DNA of 64,000 nucleotides from Mesodorylaimus sp. YZB2_4. Its lineage: Eukaryota > Nematoda > Enoplea > Dorylaimida > Dorylaimidae. The notes beneath the pieces were generated by a model, which ran no database searches, was not told the origin of the DNA, and saw only the letters and a list, made by a program, of their open reading frames with translations. The stretch covers positions 372,001 through 436,000 of the forward strand of contig JASANH010000838.1 of NCBI GenBank assembly GCA_030248295.1, given 5' to 3'. Position numbers and translations under genes: made by a program. Shown in pieces: positions 1 through 9,476 of this stretch (position 1 is its first letter; the number at the start of each line of letters is the position of its first letter).

Positions 1-2
1 TG

Positions 3-233
3 AAAGAAGCCTGCGAAAGGCTAAGGGCGTTCTGTCATCGGCATTACCATCCTACCACAGCAAGCTCGGACTCGCTCGCACTTATGAAGCCAACGATGCC
101 CTCGCTCACCAAGAGAAGAAGCGACAAGTGCTCCAAATTCGTCTCACTTCCAGCCAAGAAGAAGAACACCAAGTTGTTGCTCTCACCGCTTTCCAACGGT
201 CCCAAGTGCATGGCCAGGATAGAGGCCCAGTGA
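3..233 (+). CDS. Possible 3' end of a CDS cut by the window edge
   Basis: Frame 3 is open from the window edge to a TGA at 231-233 and would give a basic, Lys/Ser-rich tail of about 76 residues. Frame 2 is also open, to a TAG at 296-298, so the frame is not settled. I recognise no domain in either reading. This may be the terminal exon of a gene lying mostly upstream, or chance open sequence. Confidence 0.25.
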   Translation, partial: KEACERLRAFCHRHYHPTTASSDSLALMKPTMPSLTKRRSDKCSKFVSLPAKKKNTKLLLSPLSNGPKCMARIEAQ

Positions 234-780
234 AATGTAGCCTAACAGTAAGACGGGATATCGGATTACGTGTTTTGTTGTACAAAGTGTCTGTATAGAG
301 TCTTTATGGAATTGTCACGGGGTCAATTTATGATCGGTTTTGAGTATGACCATAATAGGATTATAATGGAATGTGGAATGTTGTCTGTCTGTATGTCCCA
401 TTGGGATTTCAATAAGAATAACAGCACCGCCTTGGAGGATGTTCCCTGGAGCTTGGTGTGATCGCAGGAAACACAACGGAGCACGCGAGCATGTGTTTTG
501 CATGTGCCGATTTGTTGTTTCTTTTCTGGCGGAGTATGAGTGGAATGCCGGGTTGCCACAACAGGATATCATCTTCAATCACCGCGAGTGCTTTCTTTCC
601 TATTGCTTAGTGGCTGTAGCCTCATCGTGGTTGTGGCTTATTAGATGTTCAATAGTTTTGTATGTTGCCTGGGAAAATATCAACTTTCACAATTGAGAAC
701 AAAGTGGAGCTTGGCTGAAACCTTACTAAAAACCCAACCCAAATCCCAAAAAATAGGTTTGGCATCAGACTGGGTTTCGG
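234..780. other. Intergenic, nothing recognised
   Basis: Short open frames occur on both strands but none has a recognisable domain, plausible splice signals or coding-like composition. Confidence 0.5.
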
Positions 781-784
781 GATC

Positions 785-1205
785 CAATGTCTTGCCTTCC
801 AATAAATGCGTACTTCACAAAGTAACCATGACTTAGCTCGCTAAAATTCACTCATTCATATCCTTTTCATGCTGCTTCTGCTGATGATGAGCTTAAAAAT
901 AAAACTTCGCCCCGCAATTGTGCTCCAAAAAGCCAAGGTAAATCGTTGACCTCAACGGCATCCACCTTACCAGCCCGTCGACCTGATAATGACACCTGCC
1001 CTGCTAATCAGCATGAACCATGGCAAGGAAACCATTCACGTGTGCGAGTGACCGAATGATATCGAATACAAGACATTTTGACCTCGGACTCCGAACGCCC
1101 TTCACCTAATACACAGCTATACATTCTCCATGGACACCTGCAGCATGCCGCTAATCAGCCTGACATGGTAAACCGATGATCCCATTTCCGTTAAACCGGA
1201 CAGCA
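785..1205 (+). repeat. Dispersed repeat A, copy 1
   Basis: This block resembles 6165-6560 in the same orientation. Shared landmarks in the same order are an AATAAA..TACTTCAC..GTAACCATGAC block, a CCTTCACCT/CAGCCCGTC block and a recurring TGCTAATCAGCATGA core. The core occurs twice, near 1002 and 1149, so the repeat has an internal period of roughly 130-150 bp. No coding capacity is visible. It is probably an old non-autonomous element or a degenerate satellite. Confidence 0.55.
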
Positions 1206-1266
1206 TTACAGTATTAATACAAAACTTTATCCTGTGATCTGCATATTATCCTACTGAATGCATGAT

Positions 1267-1286
1267 CCCCCCCCCCCCCCCCCCCC
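1267..1286. repeat. Poly-C tract, 20 nt
   Basis: An uninterrupted run of 20 cytosines, one of six C or G homopolymers of at least 11 nt in this window. Confidence 0.9.
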
Positions 1287-1521
1287 AATATAAAATGACT
1301 GAATGACAATGACTGACATACGACGGCAGAATTTTTAATTTTTTTCAGACAGGGTCAGTGTCCATGCAAATACCTTCTCAGCAGTCCAAACATACCGATT
1401 ACAGTTGCTGGAAGTATCTAATATGCTTGCGCGAGTTTACAACACGTGGACAGTCAGTTACCTGGGCGGCAATGTAACGGATATTGAAAAGGCCCATCCT
1501 TTACATTGCCAAAGTCCAGCC

Positions 1522-1557
1522 TATATAAAGCCCGATCTTGTTGGCAAGGCATCATTC
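1522..1557 (+). promoter_or_regulatory. TATA box plus initiator of the SGSVMGA-repeat gene
   Basis: TATATAAAG begins at 1522. A TCATTC initiator, matching the arthropod-type TCAKTY consensus, lies at 1552-1557 with its A at 1554, 32 nt after the first T of the TATA box. That is canonical core-promoter spacing. The predicted 5' UTR is 68 nt before the ATG at 1622. Confidence 0.7.
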
Positions 1558-1621
1558 GTGCGTCGTGTGGTGATCGAGTGCAGTCCTGTTCAATCAAGTC
1601 GTTCGTTGTCGAGAATCGAAG

Positions 1622-2338
1622 ATGTCGCAGAAGCGTGTCATCGCGTCCATGTACGTCGGCGGTCCCGGACCGGCCAAACAACAACAGCAACCGCAAGCGG
1701 CGGCGAGCGTCTACGGCGGTGGTGGTGCGGCTTCCCCTCCGAAAGCCCAGCCGAAAGCCGTGGCCAGCGTGTACGTGGGTGGTGGCGGTCCCCCTCAACA
1801 ACAACCGAAAGCGGCGGTCGGAAGCGTCTACATGCCCTCGAAAGGAGCTCAAAGCGTCTACGCCGGTAGTGGTGCTGCTCCCGCCGCCGCCGCGCCCGCC
1901 AAGGCTGCTCAAAGCGTCTACTCCGGCAGTGCAGCCCCGTCCGCCAGTGCTCCAGCTGCTTCCGGCTCCGTCATGGGCGCGTCGACTGGTTCGGTGATGG
2001 GCGCTCTCCAAACGGCCAGGTTGCCCGACGCCTCCGGCTCCGTCATGGGCGCTTCGTCGACAGGCTCGGTGATGGGTGCGCTGCAAACTGCCAGGCTGCC
2101 CGACGCCTCTGGCTCCACCATGGGCGCTCCGGCGAGCGGTTCGGTGATGGGCGCACTCCAAACGGCCAGGCTGCCCGACGCCTCCGGCTCCGTCATGGGC
2201 GCTTCGTCGACAGGCTCGGTGATGGGTGCGCTGCAAACTGCCAGGCTGCCCGATGCTGGACCGCAACAAACCGAAATGCTCGACGCCCCCGCTCCCAGCG
2301 GCGATCAGCCCCCGGCCGAAGGAGGTGGCGAAGTGTGA
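1622..2338 (+). CDS. Low-complexity tandem-repeat protein, family unknown
   Basis: A single-exon ORF of 238 residues starting at the first ATG downstream of a TATA/initiator pair. The N-terminal half holds six degenerate (A/G/Q)S(V/M)Y motifs separated by Gly, Ala, Pro and Gln runs. The C-terminal half holds four ~25-residue repeats of the form SGSVMGA..TGSVMGALQTARLPDA, and the tail is acidic and Pro-rich. There is no cysteine, signal peptide or membrane segment. Composition suggests an intrinsically disordered or structural protein, but I recognise no family and assign no function. Units two and four are almost identical in DNA, pointing to recent duplication or gene conversion. Antisense frames are also open because of the GC-rich codons; the promoter and internal protein repeats support the + strand. 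Confidence 0.7.
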   Translation: MSQKRVIASMYVGGPGPAKQQQQPQAAASVYGGGGAASPPKAQPKAVASVYVGGGGPPQQQPKAAVGSVYMPSKGAQSVYAGSGAAPAAAAPAKAAQSVYSGSAAPSASAPAASGSVMGASTGSVMGALQTARLPDASGSVMGASSTGSVMGALQTARLPDASGSTMGAPASGSVMGALQTARLPDASGSVMGASSTGSVMGALQTARLPDAGPQQTEMLDAPAPSGDQPPAEGGGEV

Positions 2339-2440
2339 TCGATGATGACCTGTGATCGAGAAGTGATGCTGATCGTGCCGATGCTCGTGTGAGCTCGATG
2401 ACTCGTGTGATGAAGGTGTAAAGGGACATTTCGTGTCGCA

Positions 2441-2680
2441 CCAAGCCGCACAATATTGTGAATTGATAGCTTTGCGGCTCTGGACCGCAGTGCTTACCTA
2501 ACGGCTCAGAAGCGCTTGATTTCACGTACTGCAGAAGTGGGCAATCTCATGACATGACCATGAGCAGCCTCCAGCAACTCAACCCAACTCCGAGTTGCGT
2601 GCCGTCAGTGTGAAACACTCCAAAACTTTCAAAACTTTTCTTCTATCCTAGAAATGAACCAAAAAACGTACTAGTGCTAT
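2441..2680 (+). repeat. Dispersed repeat B, copy 1
   Basis: Clearly similar to 5548-5840 in direct orientation, sharing CCAAGCCGCACAAT, TTTGCGGCTC, TTTCACGTACTG, a CATGACATGACCATGAGCAG block, AACCCAACTCCGAGTT and TAGAAATGAACC in that order. The copies differ by substitutions and small indels. It separates the SGSVMGA-repeat gene from the dehydrogenase pseudogene. Confidence 0.75.
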
Positions 2681-2699
2681 TTTATGCTGCTTGCCTCAG

Positions 2700-3908
2700 A
2701 TCTAATGAATCTATCTCATGAAGCGAGCTGAGTAATTCGCTAGCAAGTTTGGAGTTGAATATACGTTTGGGGGCTATGACCAGATCGCCAACTGCCCTGA
2801 AGTTGGTAAGCACGCAAACTTCCGTTTAGCTCAAACTCAAAATTTGCTGTTTTATTTCTAGATATTGTCTACAGCAATACATTGCATTCTGTCCATTTGC
2901 AATGTGCGAAACAAGCTCTTAACGGCGGCAAAGCTGTCCTCTGCGAGAAGCCCATGACCATGAATTCGAAGCAACTTCGATAAATAGGCAAATTAACAAC
3001 TGAGAAAGGTCTCTTTCTCATGGAAGGCTACTGGTCTTGATATTCCCAGTTCATGATGACGTCAGCCACGCTCTTTCGGATGGCAGTATCGGAAAACCTA
3101 TAAACTGGGGATCCCATAAACTGTTGTTTGCAGCTAGCTCGTATCCTCCGAAAGGCGTTGGGTGGAGCCAGCCTGCTAGATTTGGGTGATCTGGTCATGA
3201 TTACCACCATGATATTCAATGGCCAGCGTCCTGAAACCATATCAGCCATTAGACAGTTAAACGACGAAGGTATAATGTGCGAAGCCTGCATTTCCTTCTA
3301 CTCCAACACGGTTTCAGGAGTGGACATCATGGATTGCATCACTCTCGGATACAAGGACGGCTCTGTTGCTCAATTGATGCTCTCTGCAGAACTTATCATG
3401 GGCCAGCAGGTCTCCGTATTCGGAACGAAGGGTCCATTGGAGGTAGATTTCTAGTTTATGTGGGTACCTTCCGTTAAAATGCTTTGCTTGTCTGTCCATG
3501 GTAGGTCCAAAAAATTTTCCACTATCCGAAAAAGTTGGTCATTAATTCGAAAGAAATCACTCACCCATTACCTGAACCAAATGCCGAGTACAATTATTGC
3601 GATAGCCAGGGGCTGATGTGTGAACTGCAACACGTTCGTGAATGTCTGCTAAAAGGTAAGATCTGTTGTGCTGCGGCTGAGATCCCTTCTGGCATCAAAT
3701 AATGAAGGACTATTATGCCGAAATGTACGCGTCGAGTGAACTTTCTCCAAGCGCGCTATAGGACCTCACACTTTTGCGTTGATCACTCACTTTTCCAGGT
3801 TTGAAAAAAAGTCCTCTAATGACACTGGCTGATTCAGAAGTTATCATGGACATCATGCACGAAATACGGCGCCAAGTGGGAGTCCTTCATCCGAATGATG
3901 CGCAGTGA
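2700..3908 (+). pseudogene. Trans-1,2-dihydrobenzene-1,2-diol dehydrogenase-like pseudogene (GFO/IDH/MocA family)
   Basis: Spliced fragments follow dihydrodiol dehydrogenase (DHDH) order: a segment ending near 2807 before a GT donor; DIVYSNTLHS...GGKAVLCEKPM from about 2863; EKGLFLMEGYW near 3003; GGASLLDLGD...FNGQRPETIS from about 3150; VFGTKGPLEV to about 3450; a segment near 3510-3655 ending HVRECLLKG; and a last piece near 3800-3908 ending in TGA. The CEKP motif is the family's catalytic-region signature. The copy is broken. In-frame stops fall before FASKFGV, after NSKQLR and after EGYW, and a frame change lies between the DGSIGKP region and the GGASLLDLGD block. The N-terminal Rossmann glycine motif was not found. 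Introns are retained, so it decayed from a genomic duplicate rather than a retrocopy. Confidence 0.8.
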
Positions 3909-4079
3909 CAGGTGCGCAGGAAACCAAGCAATAAGTCTGAAGTTATTGGGGTGAATGACACTGGCAGTATCAAATAAAGTTACTATTGGTGTGAGACTCC
4001 TTGCTGTATGCACCTTTGAGCATTTTTTTGAAAAATTGTTTTGGCCGAAGCTCGTTTTTGCCTATAGCCAGCCAGCAGT

Positions 4080-4397
4080 CAAGCCTGCAAGGCTGTGCGG
4101 GGACCACACACACTACAGCGTTTCTCTGCATATCTTCTGCGGGCCCGCACACACGGGCTTTGAGCCCTGTCGGTGTTCGACAGGAGACTGCCTACTCGTG
4201 GCTTCCGTCTCTCCACTTAAAGCAACTCGGCGGTACCGGGTGAATTACCCACGGCCTGGCGTGCAGGGTCAGCGAAGGTTTATGATTCGCAAACCAACCT
4301 CTATCACTGGGGATTGAACCCGGGACGAGTCCAGAAACGTGCTCCCAAGCAATGTGGGTAGACAAATGCGAACCACTGCACACCACCGCGGCCGCTA
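4080..4397 (-). mobile_element. tRNA-derived SINE
   Basis: Read on the minus strand, the element starts near 4397 with a GCGGTGGTGTGCAGTGGTT head resembling a pol III A box. The perfect B box GGTTCAATCC follows at 4320-4311. This A-box plus B-box head is typical of tRNA-derived SINEs. A tRNA-unrelated body follows toward 4080; its end is not sharp. The A-to-B distance exceeds that of a standard tRNA, so the head derives from a long-variable-arm tRNA or has an insertion. Confidence 0.65.
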
Positions 4398-4940
4398 TGT
4401 TGCCTTCATATTTACTCCTGAGCTCACGATCAGAGAACGGGGAGGGGTGGGCGAAAATCTGGAAACGCGGTATGGAGAAATTAGTGGGGACCAGAACACA
4501 AGAGCGGCCATTGGCCGTACACTAGGTGTCAGACGGGCACATGCTATGCTTGGGATCATCTAACCCCAAAATGTGACCCTCTACTTCGATACCGCTTACA
4601 AGTCTCTTTTACAGAATGTTCGAGCTTCGCCAATTAGAAAAGGCCGGTGCTCACTCGACGACCAGCGAGCGTGCCATGTTCGCGTTGCTACGCGATGCGG
4701 CTCATCCAAACTTCAAAGACATCCAAAATTGATCACGGATCAAACCCCCAAAAGTGGTCTACTCTTGCTCAATCTACATACATATCTACAGTACACCAAT
4801 CTGGTTATTTTGCACAACTGATTATTACCTGCATTACCAGCAGCAGGGACATCTGTTTCAGTGCATTTCGTTGCATGTTGCACTAATGATGGGCAGTGCG
4901 TGACGTCGTTTTGGAAAACTGTCATCATCCATCCTTCAAG
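4398..4940. other. Repeat-zone sequence between SINE and LINE tail
   Basis: No gene is recognised. The stretch may include decayed upstream sequence of the LINE that follows, but no reverse transcriptase motif is legible. Confidence 0.4.
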
Positions 4941-5535
4941 CTACCTATTTGCAATGTGTTTTACCATGCTTGGACTATAGATGCACGGCTTGGTCGCCAA
5001 TTCAGAAGTCTCTAATCAAAGATATTGAGCGAGCACAAAAATTCGCCGTTCGGTCAGTACTCAACAATAGGACCGTTTCATATGAAGGAGCACTGCTTCA
5101 GCTTCACAAAAGCGTCGAAGCACAAAAGCACAAAAACTTTACAAAAGCGTCGAAGCTACTTCAAGGACCTTTTATTCTACAACTACAACGGCCATACGGC
5201 CTATCCCAATCGCCATTTTCAGCATCAGTCAGATACTGGTCAGCGCAGAAGCGCTCGAACCATCATTGAGCCACATTTTTTAGTGGTACCAAACCACCGG
5301 ACTGAAAGTTTAGCATTCCTTTGGATATAGCGCTTTGCTTGTATGGAATTCTTTATCAACGGACACTGTGACTAAAGGACTGTGTGCTTTTAAGAAATCC
5401 TTGAAATCCTTTATCATGACTGACTGCCTTGATTTTGATATCGTTTGGTTTTGTATGTATACATGTGTAGTTTTCGTGTACTCCACCCCTGAGTGCGTTT
5501 CACAATGCTCGGTGAGAGTAAATGACATGACATGA
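4941..5535 (+). mobile_element. Non-LTR retrotransposon (LINE) 3' fragment
   Basis: The frame 4949-5269 encodes LDYRCTAWSP followed by IERAQKFAVRSVLNN. This matches the region just after the reverse transcriptase catalytic core of CR1/Jockey-like LINEs, usually written LxYCSxVWxP..iEkvQrraxR. A frame change follows, then FKKSLKSF near 5390 resembles the usual ORF2 C-terminus. The copy ends in an ATGACATGACATGA microsatellite-like tail near 5520-5535. It is 5'-truncated and frameshifted, so it is dead. Confidence 0.7.
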
Positions 5536-5547
5536 AAAATGTCATGA

Positions 5548-5840
5548 CCAAGCCGCACAATGAGCAGAACACAGGGTAAAATCGCACTGATGGCTTTGCG
5601 GCTCAGCTCGAGCTTGCGAACCGCTCAGCTCAGTTTTAGTGTTTACCTATCGGTCGAGGAGCGCTTCATTTCACGTACTGTAGAGGTCGGCACTATCATG
5701 ACATGACCATGAGCAGACTCCGGCAACACAACCCAACTCCGAGTTACGCGCCATCAGGGTAAAACACTCAAACCCAGTTCAAAACTTTCAAAACTCCCCC
5801 CCCCCCCCTTAGAAATGAACCGAAAAGCCTATTATAGTGC
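5548..5840 (+). repeat. Dispersed repeat B, copy 2
   Basis: Direct-orientation partner of 2441-2680, carrying a 13-nt poly-C tract at 5796-5808 that the first copy lacks. It begins immediately after the LINE tail. The ATGACATGA tail motif also occurs inside both B copies, so B may derive from LINE 3' sequence. Confidence 0.7.
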
Positions 5841-6164
5841 CGAGCCGGTGCACCAAGCAAGCCGCTCAAGCCCTTCAGATGGCTTTCACATTTTAATTTA
5901 CGAGACTTGGAATAAGCAAGACGCCCCAGTGCATGTTTCTGCTGGCATGACCGTCTCGGCGAGTTTGGATCAGTAGGGCTAATAAAATATAGAAACCAGA
6001 TGCCGTATCAATATCAGGATAGCGAATTTGAAATACTGTACTTTGATTATTAGAGTGATTACATCCGATATCCGATTCCTCTCTAAATATCCGATTCTCA
6101 AGTCGATATCCGATCATTCTCGGCCTACCTAAAAACACAGGCCAGCCCAAAACCCCAAAGAAAC
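5841..6164. other. Intergenic, nothing recognised
   Basis: Several TATCCGAT and GATATCCGAT words cluster at 6060-6115. No gene is supported on either strand. Confidence 0.45.
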
Positions 6165-6560
6165 AGTCTGGGTATTGAGAGCCCCTGGCAATAAAGAATG
6201 CCTACTTCACGTAACCATGACCCACGTCTCAAATTCACGCATCTGCTTCGTGCTCAGCATCCATGTCCTTCGCCGCCCTCATACACGCATGTTGCAGATT
6301 GTCCTGCTTGCGTCAACTGAAGCAGGGATGACATGCTTTGACCTGAACACCCTTCACCTAGTGCAGCCCGTCAACCTAACATTGGCACCTATTCTGCTAA
6401 TCAGCATGAAGCATGACCAGGAACACTGATGATTCCATTCGAGTAAGCAAGCGACCACGTTCTATCAAATACAATATCTGTGACCTGCATAGTTCATCAA
6501 CCTAACACAGGCAACTATCATGCTAATCAGGATAATGCCTGACAGGAAGAAACCAGGATA
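6165..6560 (+). repeat. Dispersed repeat A, copy 2
   Basis: Partner of 785-1205 in the same orientation. The TGCTAATCAG core occurs near 6395 and 6521, a spacing of about 126 bp, and the ACTTCAC..GTAACCATGAC block precedes it as in copy 1. Confidence 0.55.
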
Positions 6561-7274
6561 TCATTAGACTCAAGCAGCTACCATGTTCTACTCAACCACT
6601 GTCATGATCAACACCTGCATCTCATCGTCAACATTATGAAAACACTATCACCACAGCGTCATATACCCTATTGGAACCTTGCCATGCAGGCGTACGAGAG
6701 AGTGCGGCCGACCGATGTCCGCGAGACCAAAACTCTGACCGGAGTAGGCAAGTCTTGCGACTATACCTACGGCTAAAACATCAACCCGAGAGGCTGACGT
6801 CTCCCAGCCAGGGGAGATCGATGACTGTCTGCCACCCGCTATCAACCCGTTCCTCCGATCATCGGGCCCATATCCGATCGTCCAATCCATATTGGATCAC
6901 CAGGTCGAGCCTAGCTGTAGTAGGGACTATACGTAATCTATCTGCAGCCGACTGCGAGCTGAGCCGCAAAGTCAACATCCTGAAAAAGTGCCCCGTGGGT
7001 GCAGTATCGGGTACTGTTTCAAATTTAAATTCCCGCCTTTATGGAGAAGCGTGTCTGCTGCACGCAGATTCCACCATCTCCTGTGTTGCGCGCACATGGA
7101 TCAGCTGCCAATCGTGTTTTCTCCTTCGCTGCCGCTGCTGGTTTTGGGCATGCGCATCGTTTTTGCGCTCTGAACTATAAAGTTTGTTTTACTCATTTGT
7201 TCTTGAGCTCCCTATTTATTAAAAACGGAATTTTAGTTTTTCCTTGCTGTTGAAGTGAGATTCGTGTTGAGAAG
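6561..7274. other. Upstream region of HAPSTR1
   Basis: No coding exon is recognised. The promoter of the following gene must lie here, but I see no convincing TATA box or initiator. Confidence 0.45.
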
Positions 7275-9025
7275 ATGTCCGAAGGAAACAGCGGCAGTCC
7301 GTATCGACGTTCTCACAATCGAGGCGGGGGCAGTGGCGGCCGTTTTTCTCCCATGCATACGACCGGAGCCAGTAGCGGGGCAGGTTCCAATGTCCACGAA
7401 GAATCTAGCAATGACAGTGGTCCATTTTCCGGCGATCAGAGTCTTTGGGATAACTTCGAATCAGTGGCTTGTTCAGTGACTGATCTTTATCGAAACCCGA
7501 GTTGGAACGTTTTTCAACGTACAGCCGCTGCCACGACACAGTTTTATAAAGGTACGTTCGATTAAGTTTTTGAATATTTAACAAAAGGCAAGTCCTTTGG
7601 CTGATCGATCGAATCTTTTGGGAAACTAAAATCACTCTAATCCAATAGTAAACCGGACGCTGTCGTGCTTTGTCCTTCCGAAAAAGGTGGCAGTGTGCCA
7701 ATCAGTGTGACTTTTAATTTGTCTTCCCATATACTTTCCTTTGACAGATATACTGACGGCAAATCCGTAAATCGTTTCTGCATGCGTTTTCTGCAAAAAA
7801 TTCGCGGCGTCACACGCCACGAATTTTTTAACAAGCCCGTCTAAACCATAAGTTAGGACACGGTATCTCCGATTTGTTCGATAGCACATAGGCATATAGG
7901 TAGTTTAAAATTTCTCCTCCTTTCTGTCCCGTAAATTCAGATTTTCATTAGCCTTATGCGGTGTGGGTGGAGACAAACAGTCCTTGCAAGTATTCGCTAG
8001 GCGGGTAAGCCAATTGACGTCGAAATCTGACAAGCAAGGTTACTTGAGAGGTTTTAACTCAGAATTTTCGTGTTCCTTGCGCATACACTCCCTTTGCCAC
8101 TTTCTCTATTGGGCCTGCGGAAGCCTGACTGATCCTACTGTATAACTGGTTGTGCAATTTCACGGATAGGCTAGTTTGACGCAACATTGTATCAGATGGA
8201 GTGCGTAGGAGTTTCAAATCTTGCTGGATTCCATTGACCTAAAAATTGATCTAAATCTTCACAGGTTAATAATTTCTGAGCTTTGCTCAAACATACTAGC
8301 ATCCTCCATAAAATATCGTTGGATGACCGAAAAGAATATTCACCCCACAAGGCGAGTAAAAATTTCGCTTTTCGAGTAAAATAGCTCGAGAATGCTGTGA
8401 GTCAAAAAGTATAGGTTTCTTGATCATATGTTCGTATACTTTCTAGATTTTTCTATTTTTAGACAGCGTTGACGCCTATCGCCGTGGTACGGATGCTGGG
8501 ATGACAATTGGTCGTCAGATTTTGTGCAAGGAAATCTTACATTGGTTACAAACTTCAAATCAGTCTCATTCTCCGTTTATTCGCCGTGATGAACTGATTA
8601 ATTTCGTTTTGACCAGAGCCATGATGGCAACACCAAACACGAACGAAACCAGCGCGGGTCAAACGAATACATCGACGAGTGTGTCCGAATTCGGGAATTC
8701 ATCGCCCATGCAAACTCAACAACATCAAGATACGCCCTCGTTCAGTCATAATAATGAACCGTTAGAGATTTTTCAAGAAGCGCTGGCAATGCCCCCTACT
8801 TCAAGACAACACAACGCCGCCTCGGCCAACGGTCTAACGGCCTTTTTTGCGGAAGAATGTCGGCGACACTCTAATGGGAAACGACGTCGTTTATCACCAG
8901 AACATCATCCATATTATTTCCATTCTTCGCATAATTCGTGCGATTCATCTCCTGAAGCGAATGGTGGTAATGGTACTGGCAGCTATTGGCACGCTCGGCC
9001 TTCGAAACGATCACGAAGATTGTAA
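7275..9025 (+). CDS. HAPSTR1: HUWE1-associated stress-response protein HAPSTR1 (C16orf72 family)
   Basis: Two exons, 7275-7551 and 8463-9025, join in phase 1 (TATAAAG|GTACG donor, TTTTTAG|ACAG acceptor) to give 279 residues, close to the roughly 275 of the human protein. The conserved core is recognisable: SLWDNFESVACSVTDLYRNP, then WNVFQRTAAATTQFYKDSVD across the junction, followed by RRDELINFVL. The family binds the ubiquitin ligase HUWE1 and modulates stress signalling, largely in the nucleus. The linker is Ser/Thr/Gln-rich and the C-terminus ends in a basic RPSKRSRR nuclear-localisation-like tail. The first exon is Gly/Ser-rich before the core. The start is the first ATG in frame, in good context. 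Confidence 0.88.
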
Positions 9026-9476
9026 AACGGCAAGAAGTTATCCTTTTTTTCCTCCTCAATCATGATGGTAGGCAATGAACAATATGGTACGGTTAGATGC
9101 GCTGTACAAATATTATCTTAGGCCTGGTTTGCAACCCAAAACTTCGTAGGGGTGCTTGTTTGTGTAGATGTGGAGGAAACTGAATACATTTTTTAGTAGC
9201 GGGTTGCCACCAGCATAGTAATACTATTCTTTCCCAGGCCTGTGCAAATGCTGTTGTACAGTTTTTTGCTGTCGATTGCTAGTTGCATGGCTTTTTTCGT
9301 CCTTTCTAATTCGACTTGGGTTAAATCATTTGCAATGCTTCTTGTAAACTTTTGAAAAATACATTTGGGTACCATATGTATTGATGAGACGAATGACACA
9401 ACCCTGCATATTGATTATTATCTAAAAACTGCGGTCAATTGATTTCTAGGAAAGTGAAAATATTTGTCCCGATATC
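9026..9476. other. Gap between HAPSTR1 and ketohexokinase
   Basis: The two genes converge here, so both 3' UTRs should fall in this gap. I saw no clear AATAAA on either strand. Confidence 0.4.

Noticed and set aside
1454..2269. Long minus-strand ORF (271 codons) opposite the SGSVMGA-repeat gene
   Set aside because: It is a GC-rich shadow of the repeats. The TATA/Inr promoter and the protein-level repeat pattern favour the plus strand, and its His/Arg/Gly repeats have no family match.
4240..4397. Genuine tRNA gene on the minus strand
   Set aside because: The head has a B box and an A-like box, but spacing and arm pairing do not make a tRNA; a SINE explains it better.
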